From positions 34,265,657 to 34,329,656 of the forward strand of contig NC_054875.1 of NCBI RefSeq assembly GCF_018320785.1: a DNA stretch of 64,000 nt. The letters are read 5' to 3'. The notes under the pieces are model-generated. The model searched no databases, was not told where the DNA came from, and saw only the letters and a program-made list of their open reading frames with translations. This document shows, piece by piece, positions 37,923-48,700 of this stretch; position 1 is the first letter of the stretch, and every line of letters starts with the position of its first letter. Origin of the DNA: Cheilinus undulatus. Taxonomy: Eukaryota; Chordata; Actinopteri; Labriformes; Labridae. A program made the translations under genes and the position numbers.

Positions 37923-38206
37923 AATGTATCTGTATCTCTTTTGCTTCTTAGCAGTAGAAAGCAGTGACCCCAGGTTTGTCAGGGTGCACAGAACACACTA
38001 CCATGATTTGGTACCAGATTAAGGCAAGAGAATAAATGCTTGGACTGAAAGTAAAGACTAATTTGTGAGGACCTTTTATGGACTAAAACTAGACTAAAAT
38101 TTTTTTAAGTTTTCATTGACTAAAACTAGACTAAAACTATAAGGCATGTAATCAAAAGACTAAGACCAGGACCAAGATTAAAAATAGCTGTCAAAATTAA
38201 CACTGC
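37661..38206. mobile_element. MITE with GCAGTGTTAATTTTG terminal inverted repeats
   Basis: The left end GCAGTGTTAATTTTGTCGAC and the right end, read inverted as GCAGTGTTAATTTTGACAGC, are near-identical over about 17 bp. The interior has many GACTAAAACTAGACTAAAA words on both sides. A poly-A run of about 35 bases sits in the middle (37887-37921). No transposase. I could not find a clear target-site duplication, so the superfamily (probably hAT-like) is inferred. Confidence 0.7.
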
Positions 38207-38209
38207 AAC

Positions 38210-40860
38210 CATAAAGTCACTCTTTTGTAATGAAGTGAATTACACAGCAAAGTTGACAGTGTTAATTAAACATATACAGAGTTAAATTTAAAACTTTAAA
38301 CGTGATTTTGTCGGTACATCCTTTAGGAATACCTAAACTCACAGGTGGGACCTCTAACTCGGTGGACAACTTCACTCATGGTGCAAATGCTTCTCACATA
38401 AAAAAAGCAATCCACGGGAAACATGAGCAAATGAACCCCAGCAGGGATCACTGTAAAACAAGCAACATCCAAAAACAACTAAAACCAAATAAAACACATC
38501 TAAACACTCTGTTCAAAGCCATGACTGAGAACTCCACTGTCAAATAACTCCAACGCTGAGGATCATTTCACTCAGAATGGAGGTAAAGTTATACTTTGGG
38601 AGTTAGAATCAACACAGAAATGTTTAATCAACACTCCAGTTCTTGCTGTGTCAATTTAGAAACTGCTAGATGTTGCACCTTTAACATGAGTGTCTTTTAA
38701 ATGTATGTTGAACACAGCATATGATAACACTAGATTTCTACATTTTTAATATTGCATGAATAGATTCACTTATAGACTGCTACTTCAGTCGCTTAACTCA
38801 GCGTCATCCTTAAGTGCAATTTTAGTGAAAAGGACAAGGAAGAGCTTACAGTTTGAAGAGTGAGGCGAAAAGATGTGCAAGGAAGAATAATGCAACCATT
38901 TGCTACCCAGAGTGCATTGCACAACAACGGCAGCCTGATCGATTTCTCAAAATTTCTCCCAGTGAAAAACTCTGATGTGTTTCTGCCAAACCTAATAAAC
39001 ATAGATGTTAATTAGTAAGGATGGCATGTCTTAATGTGCAGGGTTCCCTTGATTAGACTCAGATGACCCTCAGCTCCATCGACCGGGCTCTAAAAAGGAT
39101 AAACAGGAAGTATGAGACTTATTTTTGATGGAGAAACAGACTATCAAATTGTCTGCAACCATGGCCCGCCTGCTCTAATGTAATTGTAATAATCTCTCTG
39201 CCCATATCAACCAGTCTCTCCATCTGTATTGTGCCCATTTTGAATATGCTAATATGAAATTCATTTTATAAAGACAAAGCACCAAATAGCATCAGCAAAT
39301 AGTGGATGCCTGCAGAGCCCTCTGGTTTCCACAGTAACAAAAACCAAAAATAGAAACCCACACCAGCGGCCATTCAACACTGAATCCCTTGATAATACAC
39401 AGTTCTATTTATACCCACTTATAGTGAAAATTGCTCCCATGGGTGAATGCATCTGTCCAGTTATTGAAAGGTGGACATCACAGTCCAATTATATGATCAC
39501 ACCTCCGACTCTGTCTGTATGCTGCTGGTCTTTACAGTCTGGATAACTGGATCTATTTTATGATGCAACACTGGAGATATTAAACGTGAGATGTTTGTAA
39601 TGAGAGCCGAGGCTCACTGAGTTTGAGCAGGGAGATGTTTTTGGCAGCAGAAACAAAAAGTGCTTTCTTATCACGTAAACACAGATGTGACAGTTGATCT
39701 GTTTACTAATGTGTTTCCATTTAAGTTTATGCAGTTGCCAAAAAAAGCTATGCATCATTGGGAATTTCACTCTTAGGATACTGTGAAAATTAAATTTTCC
39801 AGCATGTACTCGTCCAATATTGTCAACCTCCAGTCTTAAATCATGCTGATACGATTCGAACCAAAGGAATTCTTGAATTCTTGAAAATCTGAAAATTCGA
39901 ATCAATCAAGAGAACATTTGCTTGGTCTCTTGTTGCAGCATGATGAGTTGCTTCTCTTTGGCTAATGTGATAATGACAAACTCAGATTTGGGCAGATAAC
40001 TCGACAAGTATGAAGACACATCTTTTCATTTTATGTAGTTCAACTTTTTTGAGGGTATTTTTTTTGTATTTTGTAGACAAATTTACTTACATACCCCCCG
40101 ATTTACTGCAGTCCACACATGCATGTTTTGCATATCACATGGTTAGGTCATTCCACATGTAAGCTGCAGGTTTAAGTCTGGTCCAGGGACAGAGCTAGGC
40201 CTTGCCAACATTAGGGGCTTAGCCCAGGACTATAGGGAGGTCCAGGGGCATTCTCCTTGAGAGATTTTTCCTGCTTTACAGATGCTATTTCCATTGATTT
40301 TAAGCATTGTGTAAGTGTGTGTTTTTGTGAAATGCACATATTTTATTTGAGAAAACTTAATGTGCCTAATTTAAAGTGTTGAGGATATAAATTATTTCAT
40401 AATCAGCACCTAAGTGTTGAGTATACGCCTGTAACTTAAATGTAAATAGCAAAACATAATTTAAAAACTGACCTGTTCTCTATAGGCCCTCTGTGATCTA
40501 TTCCTTTCTGACTTACTCTGTTCTCTCCTCCTCCTCTAATCTTTAATTCTCTCTCTGCTCCACTCTTTTACTCCTGGATGGAAGTTTGCTCCACTGAAAG
40601 AAGAAAATATCAAAACAAGGAGTCTTTAGATTTATGAGCATTATATTACCATTAAAGAGAAAGTTTTATATCTATCTAAGCCACATTAGCTCTTGGTGCC
40701 TCTGCTATGTCTTCTGTAACAAAGCTCTATTATCTGATCAACAGTTTCATCTTCTGCCTCTCCCTTCTTCACAACTGTCATTCACACAGCACCTTTATTC
40801 ATTTTTATACATCCATTAACTCAAAACTTCCAAAAAGAAAAACACACCAATAGGTACAAG
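38210..40860. other. Gene-free spacer with possible conserved non-coding DNA
   Basis: No exon was recognised. About 39020-39430 is repeat-free with an enhancer-like texture (TCTAATGTAATTGTAATAAT, TTTGAATATGCTAATATGAA, which includes an octamer-like ATGCTAAT). This is an impression without alignment. Confidence 0.35.
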
Positions 40861-40864
40861 GCAT

Positions 40865-41300
40865 GTAGGATTTACTGTGAACTCCAGCATGGTAGTGTGA
40901 TAGGATGCCACCTGTGCAGCAAGTCCAGTCATGAAATTTCCTTGCTCCTAAATATTCCACAGTCAACTGTCAGTGGCATTATAACAAAGTGGAAGTGATG
41001 GGAACAACAGCAACTCAGCCACAAAGTGGTAGGCCATGTAAAATGACGGAGCGGGGTCAGCGGATGCTGAGGCACATAGTGTGCAGAGGTCACCAACTTT
41101 CTGCAGTCGATCGCTACAGACCTCCAAACTTCATGTGGCCTTCAGATTAGCTCAAGAACAGTGCGTAGAGAGTTTCATGGAAAGGGTTTCCATGACCAAG
41201 CAGCTGCATCCAAGCCATACATCACCAAGTGCAATGCAAAGCATCGGATGCAGTGGTGTAAAGCACGCCGCCACTGGACTCTAGGGCAGTGGAGACGCGT
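40865..41300 (+). pseudogene. 5' half of a Tc1/mariner element (family A), truncated
   Basis: It encodes helix-turn-helix parts of a Tc1 transposase (CCTAAATATTCCACAGTCAA, then CAGTGGCATTATAACAAAGT) and GTAAAGCACGCCGCCACTGG (CKARRHW) before breaking at about 41300. Its 3' half is absent here. The following sequence belongs to a different Tc1 family. The complementary late part of family A occurs at 15690-16165. Confidence 0.75.
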
Positions 41301-41304
41301 TGGA

Positions 41305-42572
41305 GAAAACTGGGAACAGTGGTGAACCTTCCCAGGAGTGATCGACCAACCAAAATGGCTCCAGGAGTGCAACGATGACTCATCCAGGAGGTCAAAAAAG
41401 AATGCAGAACCAAATCCAAAGAAGTGCAGACCTCACTGGCCTCAGTTAAGGTCAGACTTCATGACTCAACCATAAGAAAAACACTGGGCAAAAACGGCAT
41501 CCATGGGAGAGTTCCAAGGCCAAAACCACTGCTGACAAAAAATGAACACAAAAGCTCCTCTCACAGGGCACACAAATGGTTGAGTGGTTTAAGGCACATC
41601 CCATGTACGCCGCATGTCTCTCCCCACTCTTGTCCCCTGTTTCCGAGTCTGTCCACTGTCCTACTCTATCTGATCTATCTAACAAAGGGAGAAAAGGCAC
41701 AAAAATCAATCTTTAAAAAAAAAAAAGAAAGAAAGAAAAGAAAGCTCGTCTCACATTTGCCAGGAAACATCTTGATGATCCCCAAGACTTTTGGAGACAT
41801 ATTCTGTGGCCTGACGTGACAAAAGTTCAACTTTTTGGAAAGTGGGTGGCCCGTTACATCTGGGGTAAAAATAACAGCATTTGATAAAAAGAACATCATG
41901 CCAACAGTCAAACATGGTGGTGGCAGTGTGATGGTCTGGGGCTGCTTTGCTGCTTCAGGATCTGGACCACTTGTTGTGATTGATGGAACCATGAATTCTG
42001 CTGTCTACCAGAAAACCCTGAAGGCCAACATCCAGCCATTACTTCATGCCCTCAAGCTCAAGCACTCTTGAATTATGCAGCAGGACAACAACCAGAAAAA
42101 TACCAGCAACTCCACCTCTGGCTCAAATAAACAAAACAAAGGTTTTGGAGTGGCCAAGTCAAAGTCCGGACTTAAATCAAATTGAGATGCTGTGGTGAGA
42201 CCTTAAACAGGCAGTTCATGATGGGAAACCCTCCAATATGGCTGAGTTAAAACAATTCTGTGAAGAAGAGTGGGCCAAAATTCCTCCACAGTGAGTGAAA
42301 TACTCATCACCAGTCATCACAAACGTTCAATTATCAGTTATTGCTGCCAAGGGTGGCACAACCAGTTATTAGGTTCAGGGGCAATTACTTAGATAGGTTT
42401 GAATTTTTATTTCCCTTAATAAATAAAATCATCATTTAGAAACTGCATTTTGTATTTACTTGGGTTATCTTTGTGAGATATCAAAATTGGTTTAATGACA
42501 TTTAAATGTGATAAATATGTAAAAAACTCAGGAATCAGAAAGGGGGCAAATACTTTTTCACAGCACTGTATA
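41305..42572 (+). pseudogene. Tc1/mariner transposase (family B), split by a SINE
   Basis: The 5' end is truncated; it starts at GGGAACAGTGGTGAACC, the end of the first DNA-binding helix region. The remainder covers the DDE domain: FARKHLDDPQDF-like near 41755-41800, GGGSVMVWGCFAASG (41914-41960), a QQDNN block near 42080, SPDLNQIE-like near 42165-42190. The end, GGGGCAAATACTTTTTCACA, GCACTGTA, lies at about 42542-42568. A SINE at 41566-41740 interrupts it. Stops and frameshifts make it inactive. Confidence 0.8.
41566..41740 (+). mobile_element. tRNA-SINE-like insertion with 15-bp target-site duplication
   Basis: This insertion lies inside the Tc1 relic. AAAGCTCCTCTCACA (41551-41565) and AAAGCTCGTCTCACA (41741-41755) flank it, one mismatch in 15 bases. 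It ends in an A-rich (AAAGAAAGAAAG) tail, and the C/T-rich middle (TCTCTCCCCACTCTTGTCCC) and ACAAAGGGAGAAAAGGCA resemble the 3' half of SINE family 1. Target duplication plus A-rich tail is the signature of LINE-mediated retroposition. Confidence 0.8.
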
Positions 42573-42589
42573 TACTTCAATTTCTCTTA

Positions 42590-42905
42590 ATTCAACCTAC
42601 AATCATCTCATTGACAAATTAAACATCCTTGAGTCAGTTGTTCAAGACGCGCAAAACCCTTTAGATTATGAGATGACAGAAGCAGAGCTGCTGGCTAAAA
42701 TCCAGGCTCTGACTCTCAGAAAAGCTGGTGGTCCTGATGGCCTTTTAAAGGAAATGCTCAAATTCAGTGACCAAAAATTGGGCATGGCTTTAGTTAAATT
42801 ATTTAACCTAATTTTGAACACTGGACATTTCCCAGACCTCTGGAGTGAAGGAATTATCACCCGGTCTTTCATCACATGTCATCCTTACTCTCTGAACCAG
42901 TTTCC
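42590..42905 (+). pseudogene. LINE reverse transcriptase fragment
   Basis: Frame at 42673 onward reads MTEAELLAKIQALTLRKAGG, then PDGLLKEMLK, FNLILNTGHFPDLWSEGIIT. This matches the KAxGPDGxxxEMLK ... FPxxWxxGxIxP core that opens reverse transcriptase domains of several LINE clades. The frame breaks afterwards. Only this part remains. Confidence 0.75.
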
Positions 42906-42909
42906 AGCT

Positions 42910-43465
42910 CTGTCCACAGCCCAATTTTACTTATTATTTGCAAAACAAATAATAAAGAGGATGAATAAAATAAAATGGGGCTAGACACTTAGATTGTGTG
43001 GTAAAAATATGGTAGCAAAATCCAAATGTTTAACCCCTTAAAGCAGAAAATTATCTTTTTTTTGGAACTGAGATGAGTATTTAACCCTCAACCAAAATTC
43101 AAAAAAGAAATAATCCATTAAATTTCACTTATTTATTTATTTCTTTTGGTGTCACTTTCCATACATTAGACATTTTTGGCAACTGATAATCCACTGGAGA
43201 ACATTTTACCATTTATCAGATTTTATTCAAAAGGTTTATAGGTGATTTATTGATCATGTTTATCAAAAGCATTGAATAGAATATAAACATCACAATGAGT
43301 ATGTATAAAGGTGCAAAAGAAGAAACTGTACAGGTGGTATACTGGTTTAAAGGTTATAGTACATTTTTTCTCAACGCCTATAACACACAGTTTGCAGTTG
43401 TACACAGGAAAGATAAAGCTTGCTGTGGGTTAATGTAATTCATAAAGTCTTATTAATCATGCATT
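42910..43465. other. Spacer, nothing recognised
   Basis: AT-rich gap with no assigned feature. Confidence 0.4.
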
Positions 43466-43469
43466 CTTT

Positions 43470-43640
43470 TTATCTGCAGGTTCTGGGGTTCAGGGAGTCT
43501 GTGTGGGGAGCGGGGAGGAATGGAGTTCTGTTCGAGAGGCTGACAGCAGAGGAGAAGAAACTGTTCTTGTAGAAGGAGGTTTTGGTCCTGATTGAGTTCA
43601 GCTTCCTGCCAGAAGAGAGGGTCTCAAAAAGTAACAAGTT
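43470..43640 (+). repeat. Dispersed repeat fragment, unclassified
   Basis: AGAGGCTGACAGCAGAGGAG, AAGAAACTGTTCTTGTAGAAGG, then GTTTTGGTCCTGATTGAGTT, CTTCCTGCCAGAAGAGAGGG resembles a widespread fish repeat of the AGAAGCTGTTCCTG...GGTCCTGATG type. The assignment is from memory and is not certain. Confidence 0.45.
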
Positions 43641-45290
43641 TGAAACCTTTATAGAGTTAAGAGGCCCAACTTCATACTTCGCGTGGCTAGGCATAACATG
43701 CTCAAGGCCAAAACAGTCAAATTGGCAGAAAATTCTCCACTTACAAAACATACAGTACATTTCAGTTGGCTCAATTAAAGTTGTTGCACTTGGTATATAT
43801 ACTGTATCTTACATAGTTTAAGAAATTCAGTATGTGTTGTATCTCTAGATCAGTTATCAAGCGTGCACTCAACATTATCCCTTAGGCCTAGGGACATTTT
43901 TCCCTTTAAATTTTCATTTTTGGATTATTTTTCCAATTTTAATAACTATAATGCAATTTGGTGGAGGGCTGCATTTTTCCCAAATTTTGAAAAATGTAAA
44001 TTATATATTAAAATATGCCTGTGGTAGTCTGTGAAATCCTAAAACTCACTTTCACTATGTTAATGGCAAAAATGTCCTCATTATAATACCAGTTTTCGAT
44101 CCTATTGCCATTACAGCATAAAATTATGTTCTCTGTTGTTTTTGGCTTCCAATATAGAGTCAACGCTCAATTTTTTTTAAAATTATATTTCACCAGATGG
44201 TGCCCTTTATGTTCTTTCCCCATTGGTAAATACATATATTTTCCTGGTTACAACAATTGGACAGGAGGCTGCTGAGGGCTAATATACCAAATATTTGCAA
44301 CTAGAGTTGTTTATTTGTATTAATATGATGTCAAAGAGTGGTATGAATATGTCTGGTGAACACACTTCAATAAACAAGGCTGAAGCTAGTCAAAAGATCT
44401 GAGTCTTTTAAAGTAGAAACAAATATGGATTTCATTTTATAGCAGTTTTTGGATGAGGACATTGTTGTTCTTAACAGTTCAAAAGACACTTTTTGTTACT
44501 GAGGCCTGAGGGTTTGTCAAGTTGGCTTTTCTGTGTAATTTTGTTTTGGTGTGATAAATTCTGTGAACAAGCTTTGACTGAATAAAACAGTTTTTTAAAT
44601 GTGTCTTTTTTATGTAGAAAACTACTAAAAACTGTGGGCTATAAAAGAAGACAACCTATATTTATTGTATTTATTTTTGTTTATCTCTACTGTCAATGAA
44701 ACAATTTTAGCCAGCCTTTGTGTGCTTTCTTTTTCATAAGCACCACCATGAAGTTACAGCCAATGAGGTCAAGAGAACTGATACTTGTATTAAAAAGTGA
44801 CTTCTTTTAGAAACCCACATGAACTATACCATCTTAATTATCATAACATGTGACATTTTCCTACAAAGAATGAAACTAAATACATGAAGAACAAATAATT
44901 TAGATGGAGAGCTGCAAAATAATCAAATTGGGAGCTGCGTGTCCCCTAATTAATGTAATCTTAACTGGACTGATTTCATATAAATATTTTCATACTTTTG
45001 TAAAGTGTTTGTGTAATACTTGTTCTTATACATCATGCTATCAAAAAGCCTTCAACATCGCTGCCTTTTTCGTTACATAAGAGTCAAGAGAGTTTTCCTG
45101 TAGGCTACCTAAGATAAGCTTCCTGACTCATATCATCTGTTTTGCAGTTTATATCACCTTCAACCAACACAGTAGGTGATGCATTTCTGTGGAATCGGAA
45201 AAATGATTTTTTTTTTTAAGAAAGCACATTAAGACATTGAAATGACTGCAAGATAAATCCACGAGTAAGTCATATTTATCTAATCATAGA
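43640..45290. other. Gene-free spacer upstream of ogfr
   Basis: AT-rich with no recognised exon or transposon. Confidence 0.4.
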
Positions 45291-45292
45291 GA

Positions 45293-45305
45293 CCAGAAGA
45301 GGGCG
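45293..45305 (+). promoter_or_regulatory. CTCF-like word near ogfr promoter
   Basis: CCAGAAGAGGGCG matches the CTCF core apart from one position (A in place of C/T at position 5). It lies about 450 bp upstream of the ogfr start codon, in the same orientation as the gene. Weak evidence. Confidence 0.3.
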
Positions 45306-45499
45306 TTCAGGTCGTGTGGGTGAAAATGGTCACGTTTGGCCGTCTGGTGCGGAACTTAAGGACAGTGCCTACCTTCATTTTTATATTTGTGTTAAATTGT
45401 AGACCATTGTTGTCGCCTGTGGCTGCAAAGACAGTATAGGGGGTGTTTTCTTGCAGACTAAAATCCTTAAAAAATTTGTTAGAGAAATTTTTCCGTTGA

Positions 45500-45750
45500 A
45501 AGTTGAGGCAAATGTATGTCCAGTGATGTGAGTTCTGAAAATTGCAACGTTGTTGAATCACCTGAAGGCAGCATCGGCACTGCAGCCGCCAACGGTGCCG
45601 CTGTCTGACGATGGTAGACTAGAGAGACGGATGGTCGGAGCCGTCCCCGTACAACCTGAATATGCAAGTGTAACTTGAAACGAGCCGGTTTACTCTGCTG
45701 AATCAGGTTGTACACTTACTTAGCTTTAGGTAGTCATATTTTTTAAAATA
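45500..45750 (+). promoter_or_regulatory. Probable ogfr promoter and 5' UTR with short upstream ORFs
   Basis: GC-richer than the spacer, with GCAGCCGCCAACGGTGCCGC near 45581-45600. Three upstream ATGs precede the ogfr start: a 30-codon ORF at 45516-45608, then two minimal ORFs (ATG GTA GAC TAG and ATG CAA GTG TAA). If these lie in the transcript, they would reduce or regulate initiation at 45751. The transcription start is not known. Confidence 0.4.
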
Positions 45751-48700
45751 ATGGAGGACGACTGTGTTTGTGAGTACGACTCGACCTGGGACACAGAGAG
45801 TGATGGAGACGACCCGGCCGGAGAGAGCCAAACCCGTCGGTCAAGTCAAGACAAAAACAAGTCTGGCTGGACTTTAGTAACTGTACGTGTCTGTATAATA
45901 CATAGCCATACTACAACTTAAATAAATGCTGTTAGGATGTTGAAAATGGCGACTTGTAACTCGTTGCTTTTGCACCCGGCCAGACGTTTGCTAACATGAC
46001 TGGAAAGCTAATGATAGCTGTATGCCTTTCTGCAGCAGTAGCTTACTAGCCTAGCAAGCCGCAGATGTTAGCTTACTTTTAAGGAGATGTGCGTCGTTGT
46101 AATGATTTTTCATTAACCATGCTTGGAGTCTCAGGGTAGTTTTTCCTCATATGTTATTATTCAGGGCAAAATAAAACACCAGAATGTCGTATTTATGCTG
46201 AATTTGGTGTTGAAAGTGGGTTAGCTTGGCCTTACTGATGTCAACTAGTTTTGCCAGTTTGCTTCATTCATAAGATCGGGGCATCACTTGTAATTATTGC
46301 GTCTCTATATGCGTATTTTATTTAACTTTGCAGTCTTCATCCACGTTTAATATAACCATTAGATATGTAAGTTAGTTTCACTTTCACCCACAGTGGCATC
46401 ATACGCCAAGAAACATGAGAGCAGCAAAGGACATGCAGAACTACAGAAGAGGATATCCAGTGAGTACCAGCCTGATAATCCAACTATAAATATCTCCTCC
46501 ATTATATATGAGAGTGGTCTGAATCTGCTTTTTGTTCTTGCAGAATCTCACAGACGATGAGTGCTCAGAAGACAAAATGAACAATTTGCAGTTTTATCTG
46601 AATAAATTTCCATCTGCTCCGGATGGTAATGTTTCAGCCTCTTTTGAAAGATATTTTTAGCATTTAGGAAAGCATGTGACCTGTTTCATGATGCTCTCTT
46701 TATCATGTCCCACAGATGTCTACATCGAATCATTCCTTAAGGAATGGAAGAATGACTATAAAAGATTGGAGAGAGTTCATTCCTACATTCAGTGGTAGGT
46801 ATTAATTATACTTTGTACTTTGCACAGGTTTATCTATGTAAGAGTAGAGTTTACTGAGATAATTTTATCTAATTCTGTTGACCTTGTAATGAGAAGCCTG
46901 TCCCTATTATTGTGCCGATGTGAAACATGATTTAGTTGATAAGGTGTAATTCTTATGTTTGGTACACTATTGCATGTTTTGGGTGGGTTTGTTTTCATCT
47001 CAAAAATTAGAATATCATGAAAAGTTGTGAAAGAGGTAAAACTTCCAAATATTCTCAACACATCTCAAACAAAGTGAAATCTTTTTTTATGTTTTGTTTT
47101 GTTGTTGTTTGTTTGTTTTTTTTTCGTTTTGTTGTAATGTTGATGATTATGGCTAACGTTTCATAAAAATCAAAAATCCATCACCTCAAAATATTAGAAT
47201 GTCACAAAACATCACTCCAAAAAGGATTTAGAATACAAAAAATGTGGCCTAATGTAAAATAATGCTCATTCAAGCACTCAGTGTTTGGTAAGGGTTCCTT
47301 TTGCATGAGTTGCTGCATCTTTGCAATGTGGCAGGGAGCCAATCAGTTCACGGTACTGCTGTGGTGTAGCCTAGGTGGGGTTCAGGTCAGGTTAGGCAAG
47401 TTAGCTGGCCAATCAAGCATAGTAATACCATGGCAGGTAAACCTTGTAGTTTTGGCTTCACTGTGGGCAGGTGCCAAGTCCTGCTGGAAAAGAAAACCAA
47501 TATCTCCGTAAAGCTTCTCAGCAGATGGAAGCATCTACTGTACTCTACAATCTCCTGGTTGACTGGGCTTGGAAAAAGCACAGTGGGCCAACAGCAGCAG
47601 ATGTCATGGCACCCCAAATCATCACTGGCTGTGGAAACTGAAAACACTGCACCTCAAGAACCTTAGATACTGCACCTCTCAGATTATCCTCCAGACTCTG
47701 GGACCTTGATTTCCAAATGAAATCAAAATTTACTTTAATCTGAAAACAGGACTTTATACCACCGAGCAACAGTCCAGTTCTTATTCTCTTAGCCCAGGTG
47801 AGAGGCTTATGACATCTTTAATTCAGGAGTGGTTTGACACTAACAACACAACACTTGTGCCCCATTACCTGGACCTGTCTGTGTGTGATGGCTTATGATG
47901 CACTGACTCCAGCCTCAGTCAGTTCTTTGTGAAGCTCCCCTAAGTTCTTGAATCTGCTTTGTTTGACAGTCCACTGAAGGTTGAGCTCACCCCTGTTGCT
48001 TGTGCACTTTTTCTTATCACACTTCTCCCTTCCAGACAGTTTTCCATGAATATGCTTTGATACCGCCTCAGAGAACAGCCTGCCCTTTCAGTAGTGTCTT
48101 TCTGGGGCTTAGCCTCCCTGTGATCAGGGTCAGTGATTGTCCTCTGGACAACAATCAAGTCAGCAGTCTTCCCCATGATTGCAGTTGTGTGTACTGAACC
48201 AGAATCAGAGATGATAAGCTCAGGAAAGCTTTACAGATTGGACTTTTCCACAATATTCTCATATTTTGAGAAATTGTGTTTTAGATTTTTATGAGCTGTG
48301 AGCCATAATCCTCAGAACTAAAACAAACAACAGTCTTGTAATATTTCCTAATGTATGAGATGTATCTAAAACATATGAAAGTTTAACTTATTGATGTAAA
48401 TCACAAGGATATAAATATCTTTTGTAGGATGGTCTATTTTTTAGATGCACCTGTTGAAGCACATAGCATGTAACTTAACTGATTCACAATACTTTTAATC
48501 TAAAGTATGTTAAGAAAAGACTAGATTTGTGTCCTAGTTCAGCACAACACTCAAGCTCTTTCTAAAAATTGAATGATTTTTATAAAATCTACATTTTAAA
48601 TACAGCAGCCTCTCAATTAATAAACTATTTTAGGTTTAGAGAGGCCTCAGAGGTGTATATGATCAGTTAATTCATCCATACCTTTATATGAAGATTCATA

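Noticed and set aside
45307-45715. Minus-strand ORFs of 78-84 codons upstream of ogfr, as a divergent gene
   Set aside because: No recognisable motif, no clear start context and no partner exons. It is more likely ogfr 5' flank.
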